The position numbers and the translations under genes are program-made. From assembly GCA_036169595.1 (NCBI GenBank), contig CM069766.1:2252501-2316500 (forward strand): a stretch of 64,000 nt of DNA, given 5' to 3'. The DNA comes from Dictyostelium firmibasis. Taxonomy: Eukaryota; Evosea; Eumycetozoa; Dictyosteliales; Dictyosteliaceae. The notes beneath the pieces were generated by a model. That model had not been told where the DNA came from, ran no database searches, and worked only from the letters and a program-made list of their open reading frames with translations. Below, piece by piece: positions 11,744-34,361 of the stretch. How positions within the stretch are numbered: the stretch's first letter is position 1; each line of letters begins with the position of its first letter.

Positions 11744-12946
11744 TCAATTTTTTTTTTCATTCAAACTTTTTTTTCTTTCATATAATATGTCTTCAATGAA
11801 TTCGATATCAGTAAGAGTTGTTATCGAACCTATCAATAAAGAAACAGCTTGGATAAGGTTACTCTTATCATTAAATTTAGTGGAGTTTTGATCAAATAAA
11901 TTTGGTGCAATTTCCATTGGTAAATGTGATGGAACATCTAGGTCAAATAGTTTTGGTTGATGCTTTGGCGAGCAACTACTAAGTATTTGTGGTGGTAATT
12001 TAAAATCAACCTTATTTAATTTTTGTGGTGAGACAGCTTCTTTTTGCTTGATTGGTGTGGTTGAGTTAAATGGTTTAGGTGATGATATTTGCTTTTGTTG
12101 ATAATTTAACTGCTGTTGTTTTTGTTGTGGTGGTGGTAGTGGTAGTGGTGTTGGCGATTTTGAAGCATTTACTATTGACGATGTAGTATTTTCTAATTTC
12201 TTTGTTGAAATATCTTGTGGTGGTCTATTAATTGAAGTTTTATTTGGGGTTGTTAATATTTTTGATGAAATTGTATTTTTGTTTATTGTTTGTTTCTCTT
12301 TAATAATTTTAATTCTATTATTAACTTCTAGTCTTTTTTCAATTGTTATTTCTATTTTTTTTTTTTACAAAATGAAAAAATTAATTAGACTAAATTTTTT
12401 CATTTTAAAAAAAACTTAAAAAAATAATTAAATGTTGATATTACCTTCAAAATTTAAAGTTTCTAAAGCATTTAAATAATAAACTATATAGTTTTTTGAA
12501 GAATCTGTATCAAATTTTGTTCCAGTAATAACCAAATGCTTTAAATTCGTTAATGTTTTGATTTTGATAATAAATGATTTTGTTAATTCAGAATCTGTTG
12601 ATAATGGTGCTTTATTAATTTGAACTGGTGTTATAATAAAATTTCTCATATATAACTCTTCCAATCGTATTAATTGTTCGAGTGGTGGTAATTGATTTGA
12701 ATTGTTATTACTTAAAATTAAACATTTCAAATTTATTAATTTTGGAAAGAATTTAACCTATTTTATTTTTTTTATGAAAAATAAGAATTTATCATTTCAT
12801 TGATTTTAATTATCAATAAATATTATAATAATTACAAATTTATTAAAATCGGTGCCACTATGATCCAAATCTAAATTTATAATATTTTCACAAGAGGAAG
12901 CGCGTGCTCTTTCTAAAAATTTTTTTAAAATCTCTTCTTCCACCAT
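11744..12946 (-). CDS. Leucine-rich-repeat protein with disordered tail
   Basis: Three exons: 12836-12946, 12445-12757 and 11744-12351, with introns 12758-12835 and 12352-12444. The three joins keep frame and give 343 aa. The first 160 residues contain LRR-like units such as NIINLDLDHSGTDFNKF, LINLKCLILSNN, LIRLEELYMRNF and LTNLKHLVITGTKF, with spacing near 23-26 residues. The rest is basic and Pro/Gln-rich (PLPLPPPQKQQQ) and ends in a helix (DIEFIEDILYERKK). This is likely a protein-interaction scaffold. Leucine-rich repeats alone do not predict function. Confidence 0.72.
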
Positions 12947-13101
12947 TTTTTTTTTAAAAAACAAAAAAAAAAAAAAAAAAAAAAGATCGATGTTTTTTAA
13001 ATTTTTAAAAATTCGAAAGTGGTGACTCGATTACTATGGGGAGGAAAAAAAAATTATAATAATTTTGATATTTTATTTTTTTCTTAATAATACTTAAATT
13101 T

Positions 13102-16652
<3,551 letters not shown>

Positions 16653-17103
16653 TTATTGGCCAAATTGAAACATTTTTTTTTTTGAAATTTTTTTTTTTTT
16701 GATACTTTTTTTTTTTTTTTTTGGCGCCAAACACTTTTTTATTTTTTGTACACGAATTTAAAAAGGGGTATAATATAAGGAGGAAATTAATAAAAATTAT
16801 TCCTATATAGAAATAATTTTATTTTACTATTAAAAGATTTCTTTTTTTTTTTTATTCCCATACAATCTTTTTAAAAAAAAAATGAATAAAAAACGGTATG
16901 GAATATTTTTTTTAAAAAAAAAAAAAAATTAGGGTCAATAAAATTACAAATATATATTAATTATTGGTAATTAAACACACCTTAAAATTCTAAATAAAAA
17001 AAAATAAAAAAACTCTTTAAAAGTTTTTTTTTTTTTTTTTATTTTATATTTCTTTTATAATAAAAAAAAAAAAGTTAATTAAAAAAAATATATATTTAAA
17101 TAA
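16653..17103. other. Divergent promoter region
   Basis: 450-bp spacer between the polyN/polyQ gene (-) and the H-type lectin gene (+). It holds the E2F-like palindrome at 16720-16731, and otherwise long T and A tracts. Confidence 0.5.
16720..16731. promoter_or_regulatory. E2F-like perfect palindrome TTTGGCGCCAAA
   Basis: Twelve-base perfect palindrome in otherwise T-rich DNA, 68 bp upstream of the polyN/polyQ gene start. It carries the E2F/DP core TTTGGCGC on both strands. A GC-containing 12-mer palindrome stands out strongly against this base composition. The binding role is inferred from the consensus. Confidence 0.5.
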
Positions 17104-17624
17104 ATGATAGAGAAGATAACAAAAAATAATATAAACCATAAAGACTACCCTAATATTGAAAATAACCTTTTTAGAAAAATTAATTTTGAAAATGTAAAAA
17201 CTGAAATTAATATTGGAACATTGGTGTGTAATGAAAAAAATAATAGCCAAGCTCAAAGAATTATTTTTGATATTCCATTCACAAATACCCCAAAGTTGGC
17301 CATTTATTTTAAGTCTATTGACCAACAAACAGTTTCAAATGTAAAATTTCTTTCATGTAATGTTACAAATAGTGGATTTGATTTCCGTTTTAATTATTTA
17401 AATGATAAAGTCAATATGAATCAATTCATTGTAAGTATTTAAAAAAATTAATTTTATTAAAACTTGGTTATCCTAATTTTTTTCTTAATTTTTTTATAAA
17501 AAAATAGATAGAGTATGTAGCAATTTATCATCAAAAAATAAATATACAACCAACAATTAAAAAATTAACAAATGGACAAGATGAAATGTTTTATGTTAAA
17601 AATAGATTTGTTTCAAAAATGTAA
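17104..17624 (+). CDS. Small protein consisting of an H-type lectin domain
   Basis: Exon 1 is 17104-17430, the intron 17431-17507 has a gtaagt donor, and exon 2 is 17508-17624, phase 0, giving 147 aa. RIIFDIPFTNTPKLAIYFKS, followed by SCNVTNSGFDFRF and, after the splice, IEYVAIYHQ, follows the strand order of the H-type lectin fold, which forms the C-terminal half of Dictyostelium discoidins and snail agglutinins and binds GalNAc/Gal. There is no discoidin (F5/8-type) domain, signal peptide or membrane segment. It may be cytosolic or exported non-classically like discoidin I. Sugar binding cannot be confirmed from sequence. Confidence 0.72.
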
Positions 17625-17820
17625 AATATAAAACATATAATGAAAATAAATAAAAATGATATATATTTTGTTAAAAAAAAATATATAAATTTTGTTTTTT
17701 AAAAAAAAAAAAAGATTTAATTTTAACCTTAAATTATTATAAAAAATGAAAAAAAAATTTAATTTATAAAATGTTTTATTAATAATACTTAAAAATAAGT
17801 TAAAAAAATAATAAAGAAAA

Positions 17821-18702
17821 TTATAATAAAGTGAATTTTGAACTGCCAGCAGAATGTCTAAGAGTAGGAATTTTCTTCTTTTTCCAATTGAAACCAACAG
17901 TATGCTCAGACATAATGTAGATATCACCATGATTTAAAATTTGAACAAATTTATTACCTATTGGTTTTGAATCTAAAAACCAATTAAAACAAATATTCAT
18001 TCTAAGACCAATTCTTATGCCGATTACTTTACGACGTTCAGCATCACCATGCCAACCAATACCGCATTTACTTGGCTCATAATAGTAATTACCCTCGGCA
18101 ACTAAACCTTCAGCTTTATCACCAAGAATTTCTTCAAAAGTTTCTTTTGCTTTCTTCAATAAAGGACAATCGTTAAAAGATACTATCGTACCCTTACCCT
18201 TTTCATAATCTGGCCCACGCGATTTTCCATCAGTAAAACAAAGATTATGTCTTGCATTTTTATTAACAACTCTACCATACATAAATGCTTTTTTATCTTT
18301 TTCCAATTTATTTTGTTCTTCATAAAACTCATTAGCATTACAAATTGATGATAATCCATTTCTAACAATTAATAAATATGCATCATTATAATTTAATAAT
18401 TCTTCATCATCATCATCATCATTATTTTTATCTTCTTCTTTTTCTTCCTCTTTCTTTTCAGTTTTCATTTCATCACCATTTTTATTATTATTACTTTCTC
18501 CTTTTTTTTTATATTTAACTTTTTTAACTAAATCTTTTAAATCAAAAAATTCTGTAGTTAATCCTTTCTTTTCGAAATGATCTTTAAAAACATTAATATC
18601 ATCTAAATCAAATCCTCGATCTGACAATGACCCGAGTTTCTCCATATTTGCATGATTATCAGCACGATCTCCGAAAGTGATAGTAAAAACTTGTTTAAAC
18701 AT
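17821..18702 (-). CDS. AlkB-like 2-oxoglutarate/Fe(II) dioxygenase
   Basis: Intronless ORF, 293 aa. The C-terminal half has the iron/2OG core in AlkB order: GIGWHGDAERR supplies H218 and D220. LNHGDIYIMSEHTVGFNW and the LRHSAG end supply candidate distal His residues (H258, H267 or H283) and Arg282 for 2OG binding. Family members oxidatively remove alkyl groups from nucleic acids or act on proteins. Residues 60-100 are a Lys/Glu/Asp-rich insert ending in an acidic run, probably a disordered linker. The N-terminal 60 residues (FTITFGDRADNHANMEKLG) are conserved-looking and unlike human ALKBH proteins, which suggests a distinct subfamily. It is tandem with GPN3, with a 0.65 kb gap. The substrate is unknown. 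Confidence 0.7.
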   Translation of the reverse strand: MFKQVFTITFGDRADNHANMEKLGSLSDRGFDLDDINVFKDHFEKKGLTTEFFDLKDLVKKVKYKKKGESNNNKNGDEMKTEKKEEEKEEDKNNDDDDDEELLNYNDAYLLIVRNGLSSICNANEFYEEQNKLEKDKKAFMYGRVVNKNARHNLCFTDGKSRGPDYEKGKGTIVSFNDCPLLKKAKETFEEILGDKAEGLVAEGNYYYEPSKCGIGWHGDAERRKVIGIRIGLRMNICFNWFLDSKPIGNKFVQILNHGDIYIMSEHTVGFNWKKKKIPTLRHSAGSSKFTLL

Positions 18703-19356
18703 TTTATTTATATTTAATTAATTAAATTATAATAAAATATTTTTATACTTTATATATTAATATATAAAAATTTTCATTTAAATATACTTTTTTTTTATTT
18801 AATTTTTAATTTTTAATTTTTTTTATTCCAATTTATTGGAAATCTTTAATTTCTTATAAAAATTAAAAAAATGTGGGAATTAATAGGGAATTGCGAAAAA
18901 CAAAAAACATGCAAAGATTAAAAAAAACGTGCAAAGATTAAAAATAACCAAAAATTGAAAATTAGGGGTTTTTTGAATATTTGTTTTGATATTTTGGAAA
19001 ATATATATTCACCAAATATTCATTTATTTCTTTCAAACAATTTAAAAGGCTCATATTATAAATTTTTGACTTTTTTTTTTTGCAACTAGAGTTGCTTTTG
19101 ATGGTGATTTTCATGAGATAATAAATAAAAAGAAAAAAAGTTTAACATAAAAAAAATAAAAAAAAAAGCATTTTTTTTAATACACAGATCAAAAGAAAAA
19201 CTTCTTTTTTTGGTAATAAATTTTTAAAAAATGGTTTGTTTCAATATTTTCAAACAACAATTATTGTTTAAAAAAAAAATAAATAAATAATTTTTTTTTT
19301 TTTTTTTTTTTTTGTGAAAAAAAAAAACCCAATGGTATGATTTATTCTGCTCCTTA
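18703..19356. other. Intergenic spacer with short direct repeat
   Basis: AT-rich. A direct repeat of TGCAAAGATTAAAAA occurs at about 18909 and 18931. A patch at 19080-19120 (GCAACTAGAGTTGC is an inverted repeat) has normal complexity. No gene is recognised. Confidence 0.45.
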
Positions 19357-20460
19357 TTAAAGATTACCATTCATCATCCTAATGATTTCATCATTATCAT
19401 CATCATCATCGTCATCATTCTCTAAAGGTGGTTCCTTTGGTTCTAAATCTTCACCATATTGAATTGAATTATCAATGTGTTGTAATAAAACATTTAAACT
19501 TTCTTGATCTGTGATATCTAATGGCACAAATCCAACCAAACTAAAATCTTCCAACTATAAAAATAATAAAATAGAATAAAATAAAATACCATTAACATAT
19601 GTAAATAAAAACATTATAAAACATTAATTGAAAACTTACTAATGAACCAATAGCTTTATTCATTCTATGATATCTATTGTGAGTTTCTAAATTTAACTCC
19701 TCAACTAAACTATGTACTTCTAAATCTAAAAATCTGAATATATAAATAAAAAAAGAGGGAGTTAATATTATTAATTAAATAATAATAATAATAAATAAAT
19801 AAATAAACAAATAATTACTTTTCAATTTCTTTATATTGATCAGAACTTTTTAAAACATCAATTTTTGTTAAAACATTAATATGAGGTACCTCTAAACGAA
19901 TCATAGCGGATAAACACATTAATGCACCACTTATAAATTTACAATTATCTAGAATGAATTGAGAATCAACTAAAAATACAGAACATACACTATAACCAAT
20001 TTGTTGTAAATGATCAACCAGTATTCTCATAACGGGTATATGTGAATATAATTCAATTTGACCTGGACAATCGATAATTAAATAATCATCTTCATAATCA
20101 CCCAATTCATCTGTTAACCAATCCATATTCTCTATTAAATATTCCATAGCATAAACTAAACCACCATTTGGTCCATAATGTAATTCATCCATAACCTCAT
20201 CGACTGTAACTAAATTCTTTATATCAACTGATACTGGATATTCAAATACCTCTGCTGCTGGATCTAAATTTACAATATGTACTGATCTCTTAATTTCTTC
20301 ACAATATTTTCTCATTGTATCACAATATGTTGACTTTTTTTAAAAATAAATAAATAATTAAATTAATAAATAAAACATATATATGTATGGAAAATAAATA
20401 AAACCTTATTACCTTTCCACTACCAGCTGGACCCATAACTAATTGTGCATGTTTACCCAT
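19357..20460 (-). CDS. gpn3: GPN-loop GTPase 3
   Basis: Four exons: 20413-20460, 19819-20333, 19640-19733 and 19357-19554. All junctions keep frame and give 284 aa, the usual GPN3 length. The first intron falls right after the Lys of the P-loop (GPAGSGK|ST, residues 10-18). [17 protein letters not shown] and the diagnostic GPN loop (YGPNGG, G70-P71-N72) follow, then [11 protein letters not shown] (switch/G3) and LTKIDVLK (G4). GPN3 works with GPN1 in cytosolic assembly and nuclear import of RNA polymerase II. The C-terminus has an acidic Asp run, as in other members. Confidence 0.93.
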
Positions 20461-20699
20461 GTTTATATTATATTTTTATTTATTTTTATTTTTTTATTAT
20501 TATTAATTGTGTATATATATAAGAACGAAAGGTGGGTAAATTAAAAAAAAAAAATAAAAAAATAAAAAAAAAACAAAAAAACGACAAAAATTAATTTCAA
20601 AAAAAAAATAAAAAAATAAAAAAAAAAATAAAATAATAAAATATTTGGAGAGAAAAAAAAAAAAAAAAAAAAAGCAAAAACGGAATCAGTTTTATTTTA

Positions 20700-21588
20700 T
20701 TAAGAATTAATTTTAATTCTTTTAAAAATTATTAAATTAATTATTGATATTGAAGATTCTTCTTTAAATGTTAAAAGAGAACGATCTAAAAATGTATCTA
20801 TTGGTTTGAATTCATATTGGAAACCATGTAATGTGGCTTGTTCCAAAAGGTAATTATCGGTTTGAGTGGATCTTGATTGATAACAAATAATGAATCTTGA
20901 GTCATCATTAAATTTAAGTAAATGTGAAACTGTTTTAAATAATGGTATAATACCAATTTTCCAATAAACTATATCCGATCCAATAATCATATCAAAACCA
21001 CCATTATCACAATAATCTTCTTTTGATTTCAATAAACATTTATCCATATCATCTTGATTACCCCAATCCAATTTCATACAATCACATTTATAACCATCGG
21101 CTGTTGATTCTTCAACATTTAATCTTAATAAATCCAATACAATTTCATTATTATCACTAAGAGTACATGGTTGTCCTAATCTCGCTAAAAACAATCCACA
21201 TACACCAACCCCTGATCCTACTTCTAAAATCTTTTTATTCTTATATTCTTCTTGATTCTTTATAATATATTGTGTTAATACTTGTGCTGATGGCCAAATT
21301 ACTTGACCTGTTAAATCAAAATCAGCTTTGGAAAAAAATAAAAAATAAAATATATTAAAATATTATAATAATAAATAATATAAAAAAAAAAAAAAAAAAC
21401 TTACTTGCTGCTGAATCTAAAACATTTAATTTTACATCAACTCCAAAATATTCTATGGTTTTTTTAACATATGATTTATTTAGAAATAAATCACCCACAT
21501 TTATATCATCATTGTCATCGTTATTACTTTGTTGTTGTTGTTGTTGGTGGTGTTGTTGACCTATATCATTTTTATCATCCTTTAACAT
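20700..21588 (-). CDS. Family-16 (METTL21-like) protein methyltransferase
   Basis: Exon 1 is 21405-21588, the intron 21326-21404 has a gtaagt donor, and exon 2 is 20700-21325, giving 269 aa. TGQVIWPSAQVL (the W-P-A motif before the SAM fold), then ILEVGSGVGVCG (motif I, residues 94-104), LDWGNQDD and GSDIVYW fit the seven-beta-strand class. The D-x-x-Y motif (DIVY) after strand 4 is the hallmark of family-16 lysine methyltransferases, which modify chaperones, eEF1A or eEF2. The N-terminal 30 residues are a Gln/Asn/Asp-rich tail. The particular substrate cannot be assigned. Confidence 0.8.
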
Positions 21589-23308
<1,720 letters not shown>

Positions 23309-26278
23309 ATGAAAAATATATTTAGAAGATCAGTACAAATTTTTCATAAAGATAAAAAAGAAGGTGATAAACAAGATTATACAAGTAGTGGTAGTAGTGG
23401 ATCAGATAGGTCACCAACATCAAGTTTATCAAAAAAAGATAAAAAACATAGTAAACATCATCAAAATGAATATGGTGAGGGTTCACCAACATTATCACGT
23501 AATCACCATGATGAAATAGGGCACCTTCATCAACAACAACAACATGTAAATCATCATATAGCAACCAATACACATCATCATCATCATCACCACCAATTAC
23601 CACCACACCAACAATCACCTCACATACAACAACAACAACCACAACAACATGTAAATTTAGCATCAAACAATCATTATATAAGACATATTTATACAAACAA
23701 TCAATATGATGAAACTACACAAATCAATATGAATAATGGTATACCATTTATATATAATCCAAATGCTCGTAAAGTATTTGGAGTGCCATTAACACAGGTA
23801 CCACGTAGAGCTGGTTCAAATGTACCAATAATCATTGAAAAACTCATTGATCATATAGAGAGAACATCATTGAATTCAGAGGGTTTATTTCGTATACCCG
23901 GTGTAGATTTAACAATTAATCAATACATAAAACTATTCGACAATGGTGAAGATGTTGATGTCGCCCCAATCGAACCATACACAGCCGCAGGTCTATTGAA
24001 AAGATTCTTTAGAGATTTACCTGTGTTTGTACCACAGTCTATCAATAAACGTGTTGTATCATTATTCATCGATGAAGAGGGCAAAAAGAAACAGGTTGAC
24101 ATGGAAATACTAGGAAACTTACGTGTATTGGTACATCAATTGCCAACTGTACATTTTGAGGTTATGCAAGAGCTCACTAGTCTATTAGGTAAACTTATGA
24201 ACAGATCGGATCAAAATAAAATGACCATTTCAAATATTGCAATTTGTTTGGTACCAACTTTAAATTGTGTACCTGCCATCGTTACCTATTCAATTCAAAT
24301 GCATGACTTCTTTTACAATGAGGTATTCCCACAACATCATCTCTACTACATGAGACCTTATGAAGAGAAGTTGGTTGAGCCAACTCAACCAATCAACATT
24401 ATGACCACAAGTGGTGGAGAGAAAAGATATTCAAGCAGACCTGCTTCTATCACTATCTCTGGTTTATTACCTTCAAATGGTCAAAATAATAGCCCATCCT
24501 CTTCAACTATCACTTCAACTACAATTACATCTCCACATGATTCAACTGCACCAATAACTTTTACTGTTACAACTACTTTTTCGCCAGAACAACAACAACA
24601 AATGTTACAACAAGAGAAACAACAACAACAACAACAGCAACAACAACAACAATCATCATTATCACAATCACAACAATCAATGCAACCACTTAGTGACACT
24701 AACTCAACTAAATCCGATCGTAGAACCTTTAGAGTTGATCCAAATTTGGATTTAACTCAATACATCGAAGACAGCCAATATAATATCAACAGAAATTATC
24801 TTTACAATGGCGGTCCAACAAATGGAGGTGGTGTTAGTGGTACTACACCAAATGGAAGTTCTCTTAGCGTTGGTGGTGGTGCTGGTGGTAGTTCTCTTAG
24901 CGTTGGCGGTGGTGCAGGTGGAAGCAATCTTAGTGTTAGTAGTAGTGCAAGTGTTGGTAGTAATACTGATCAATCTAAACTCTACAGAAGAAGTGTTGCA
25001 TACACAAACAATGAGGATACAAAAGCTGCAATTCAACAGATCAAAGAAAAGATCGACAGATATTCAAAGGAGAAGAAAACAAGAGAGGAGAAAGAGAGAG
25101 AGAAGCTATTACGTTATTCAATCGATTTAGAGAGATACAAAGATAGAACTATCAACAAACAAGAGAAGAGAGCAAGCAGAGATATCAATAAAGAGATTGA
25201 AAGAGAGATTGAAAAGAAGAGATTATCACCAAGAGAGAGATTAAATTTATTCGGTCTTGCATCCTCATCTTCATCATCAGTCAATTCAACCTTGACAAGA
25301 TCCACAGCAAATATTATCTCCACAATAGACGGTAGTGGAGGTAGTAATCGTAATAGTAAGAATTATGGTGGTAATAGTTCATCAAATAGAAGATATAGTA
25401 ATAGTATTAATCAACAGTTACAAATGCAATTACAACAATTACAAATTCAACAACAACAATATCAACAAACACAACAATCTCAAATACCTTTACAGTATCA
25501 ACAACAACAACAACAGCAGCAACAACAAACTACTACAACCACTACCACTACATCAAGTGGAGGTAGTAATAGATTCTCATCAAATAGATATAAACCAGTT
25601 GATCTCACTCAATCATCTTCATCATTCCGTTATTCACGTGAAATCTATGATGATGATTATTATTCAAATAATAATTTAATGATGTTTGGTAATGAACAAC
25701 CAAATCAAACTCCAATTTCTGTATCATCATCATCTGCATTCACACGTCAAAGATCACAAAGTTGTTTTGAACCAGAGAATCTCTTATTCTTACAACAGCA
25801 ATATCAACAATATCAACAACAACAACAACAACAACAACAACAGATTCCATTCCAAGCTAACCCACAATATAGTAATGCTGTAATTGAACAAAAATTGGAT
25901 CAAATTAGAGATACCATTAATAATTTACACAGAGATAACCGAGTCTCTAGAGATTATACTCATTATCTTAGAGAGGTTGAGGATTTAAGATCATCACTTC
26001 AAAAAGAAACTGTGGTCTCAAATGAATATATCAAGAATATTGAATTGGAGGATAAATTACGTAGAGAAGAAGAAAAGAATCAAAGATTAATCGAAGAGAT
26101 TCATTTACTTGAAACCTATTTCATCTTGAAAGAGAAATCAAAGGCAAAACGTTTATCAACCACCAAAGACCTTTTAACTAGATCAAGATCTCCTACTTTA
26201 CCAACCTCTATGAATATGTCTACCTCATCTTTAGGTAGTTCTTCGAGCTCTGCCTACAACAATAATGTACCAAAATAA
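23309..26278 (+). CDS. RhoGAP domain protein
   Basis: Intronless ORF, 989 aa. The RhoGAP domain is at about residues 150-350: VFGVPLTQV, the arginine-finger loop GLFRIPG (Arg195), LLKRFFRDLPVFV, and KMTISNIAICLVPTL. It should stimulate GTP hydrolysis on Rac/Rho-type GTPases and so affect actin. The N-terminus has a basic start (KNIFRRSVQIFHKDKK), then His/Gln-rich tracts. The long C-terminal part is Gln/Ser-rich with a Gly-Ser repeat (SSLSVGGGAGG, three copies near residues 510-545), a Lys/Glu/Arg helix at 560-640, and a coiled coil at 855-950 (KLDQIRDTINNLH). The long microsatellite and C-rich leader lie upstream. Confidence 0.9.
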   Translation: MKNIFRRSVQIFHKDKKEGDKQDYTSSGSSGSDRSPTSSLSKKDKKHSKHHQNEYGEGSPTLSRNHHDEIGHLHQQQQHVNHHIATNTHHHHHHHQLPPHQQSPHIQQQQPQQHVNLASNNHYIRHIYTNNQYDETTQINMNNGIPFIYNPNARKVFGVPLTQVPRRAGSNVPIIIEKLIDHIERTSLNSEGLFRIPGVDLTINQYIKLFDNGEDVDVAPIEPYTAAGLLKRFFRDLPVFVPQSINKRVVSLFIDEEGKKKQVDMEILGNLRVLVHQLPTVHFEVMQELTSLLGKLMNRSDQNKMTISNIAICLVPTLNCVPAIVTYSIQMHDFFYNEVFPQHHLYYMRPYEEKLVEPTQPINIMTTSGGEKRYSSRPASITISGLLPSNGQNNSPSSSTITSTTITSPHDSTAPITFTVTTTFSPEQQQQMLQQEKQQQQQQQQQQQSSLSQSQQSMQPLSDTNSTKSDRRTFRVDPNLDLTQYIEDSQYNINRNYLYNGGPTNGGGVSGTTPNGSSLSVGGGAGGSSLSVGGGAGGSNLSVSSSASVGSNTDQSKLYRRSVAYTNNEDTKAAIQQIKEKIDRYSKEKKTREEKEREKLLRYSIDLERYKDRTINKQEKRASRDINKEIEREIEKKRLSPRERLNLFGLASSSSSSVNSTLTRSTANIISTIDGSGGSNRNSKNYGGNSSSNRRYSNSINQQLQMQLQQLQIQQQQYQQTQQSQIPLQYQQQQQQQQQQTTTTTTTTSSGGSNRFSSNRYKPVDLTQSSSSFRYSREIYDDDYYSNNNLMMFGNEQPNQTPISVSSSSAFTRQRSQSCFEPENLLFLQQQYQQYQQQQQQQQQQIPFQANPQYSNAVIEQKLDQIRDTINNLHRDNRVSRDYTHYLREVEDLRSSLQKETVVSNEYIKNIELEDKLRREEEKNQRLIEEIHLLETYFILKEKSKAKRLSTTKDLLTRSRSPTLPTSMNMSTSSLGSSSSSAYNNNVPK

Positions 26279-26652
26279 TTATTTTAAAATTTTTTTTTAA
26301 TTTTTTAATATCAAATAAATTAATAAATTATTATATAAATATATATATATATGTATATAAATATCCACTACATTGAAATTATTTTAAACAGTTGTTAATA
26401 TTTTTTATTAATAATAACTTTTAAAATATGTGAATTTAAATTCTTTTTATTAATTGGCAACTCAATGGGTTGATAAAAAAAAAAAAAAAATTCTATGGTA
26501 TATATTAAAAAAATTAAGGACAAATAATAAAAAAAAAAAAACATTTACATTTTATTTCATTTGTAATCCTAAAAATCATTGAAAGATACAATTATTGATG
26601 AGAGAGGAGAATAAAAGGTGTGTCTGGTTGTTGCAAGGTGTCACTTTATTTT

Positions 26653-26705
<53 letters not shown>

Positions 26706-26890
26706 TTTTTAATTTTTATTTCTTTTTTGTATGTGAATTTGAAAAAATCTTGTGTAATTATAATTTTAATAAATAAATTTAAAATCACTTGATTGAGATT
26801 ATCTACAAACCTACAAATTATTTATTAAACATTAAAAAATAAGAAAAAGAAAAAGAAAAAGAAAAAGAAAATATAAATACAAATATAGAA
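26279..26890. other. Intergenic spacer
   Basis: AT-rich, with a (TA)n stretch near 26338-26360, a long T tract at 26650-26702, and an (AAAAAG)n purine tract just before the next gene. The patch 26585-26645 (GAGAGAGGAGAAT) is purine-rich. No gene was seen. Confidence 0.4.
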
Positions 26891-27263
26891 ATGGAAATCA
26901 ATAAAATCATTTCGATGTCAAGTGCAATGACACTTGTTCATTTTTCGTTATCTATACTTTTATTTATTGCATCAATTATCATATTCAATGCAAAAAGTGT
27001 TATTCATTTTAATAGTTTTACAATGATGTAGGTAAAAAAAAAAAAAAAAAAAAAAAAAAGGTTATTGGAACATTAAATTAATATATAATCGTATAACAAC
27101 AGCATTTTAAGTTTTTGGATGATTTTTACAGGTCTTCATGGATGGCGTCATTTTGATCAATACTATTTTATGTACACTTATGCTGGTAGAGGTGTATTTT
27201 ATTTTTTGTAGGTATCAAACTTTTAAATTTGACATGACTTTGATTATTATTATAAAAAATTAT

Positions 27264-27350
<87 letters not shown>

Positions 27351-27803
27351 TAATAAATAATAATAAATAATAATAAATAATAATATCAATAAATAATAAA
27401 TAATAAATAATAAATAATAAATAATAAATAATAAATAGTAAATAATAAATAATAATAAATAAATAATAAATAATAATAATAAATAAAAATAAAAATAATA
27501 ATATAAATAATGAAAATGATATTAAATAAAATATTATGTTTAAAATTTTATAGCACAGGACTTTTAGTATGGGGAAGTAATGAAACAGAATTTTACTCTA
27601 CAGTTGTTTCATTATTATTTTTATTATTTGGATTAGCAGGAATGGGACTTGGATTATTTTCATCATACGATCCACCAAGACCATTACTTGGACCAGTTGA
27701 TTTCGTACCATATAGACAAAAAGAAATTGCATTAGCTTCACAAGCTGATTTCATGGACGATAGTCCACCACCATCTCAACAAAATTCAACTTTTACAATT
27801 TAA
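26891..27803 (+). CDS. COPI_assoc / TVP15-like Golgi membrane protein
   Basis: Three exons: 26891-27027, 27112-27207 and 27554-27803, all joined in phase 2, giving 160 aa. Both donors are GTAGGT. Four hydrophobic segments are expected: residues 10-30, about 38-55, 68-88 and 97-120. YAGRGVFYFFTGLLVWG, read across the last splice, matches the core of the COPI_assoc family (yeast TVP15, a Golgi vesicle protein). The C-terminal cytosolic tail is polar, with DSPPPSQQNS. The second intron is swollen by AAT and AAATAAT repeats. The family is called by pattern memory; the gene structure is well supported. Confidence 0.68.
27262..27500 (+). repeat. AAT array grading into AAATAAT heptamers (intronic)
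   Basis: About 27 AAT units followed by some 20 copies of AATAATA/ATAAATA-type units inside the last intron of the COPI_assoc-like gene. Confidence 0.9.
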
Positions 27804-28129
27804 AAATATATAAAAAACGAGAAAATAATTGAGAAAGTAAAAATTATAAAAAAAACAAAGTAAAAGATAACGCATATAATAAATCAAATGTACATAATAA
27901 TAATTATCATAAACAGAAAAAAAAAAAAAAAATATAAAAACACAATAAAAATTTCCCTCCTTTTTTTGAATTTCAAAATTTTTTATTCGTTTCAAAAACA
28001 TATTTTTTTTTTCCAGTTTCTTTTTTTATTTTTTTTTTTTTTTTTTTAATTTTATTTCAAGTCATAATATTATAAAGAAAACAAAAAATAATATAAGAAA
28101 AACAAAATTAAATAAATGATAATATAAAA
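27804..28129. other. Short spacer and kif4 leader
   Basis: 326 bp of AT-rich DNA with T tracts near 28000-28050, typical of a Dictyostelium core promoter. Nothing else was seen. Confidence 0.4.
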
Positions 28130-34249
<6,120 letters not shown>

Positions 34250-34361
34250 TAGTTTTATTTAATTTTTAAATTTTTTTATCTTTAAATTTTTTTTTAAAAA
34301 AAATAAAAGATAATTGTAAATAAATATTCATATATACATAAAAAACTTTTTTTTTTTTTTT

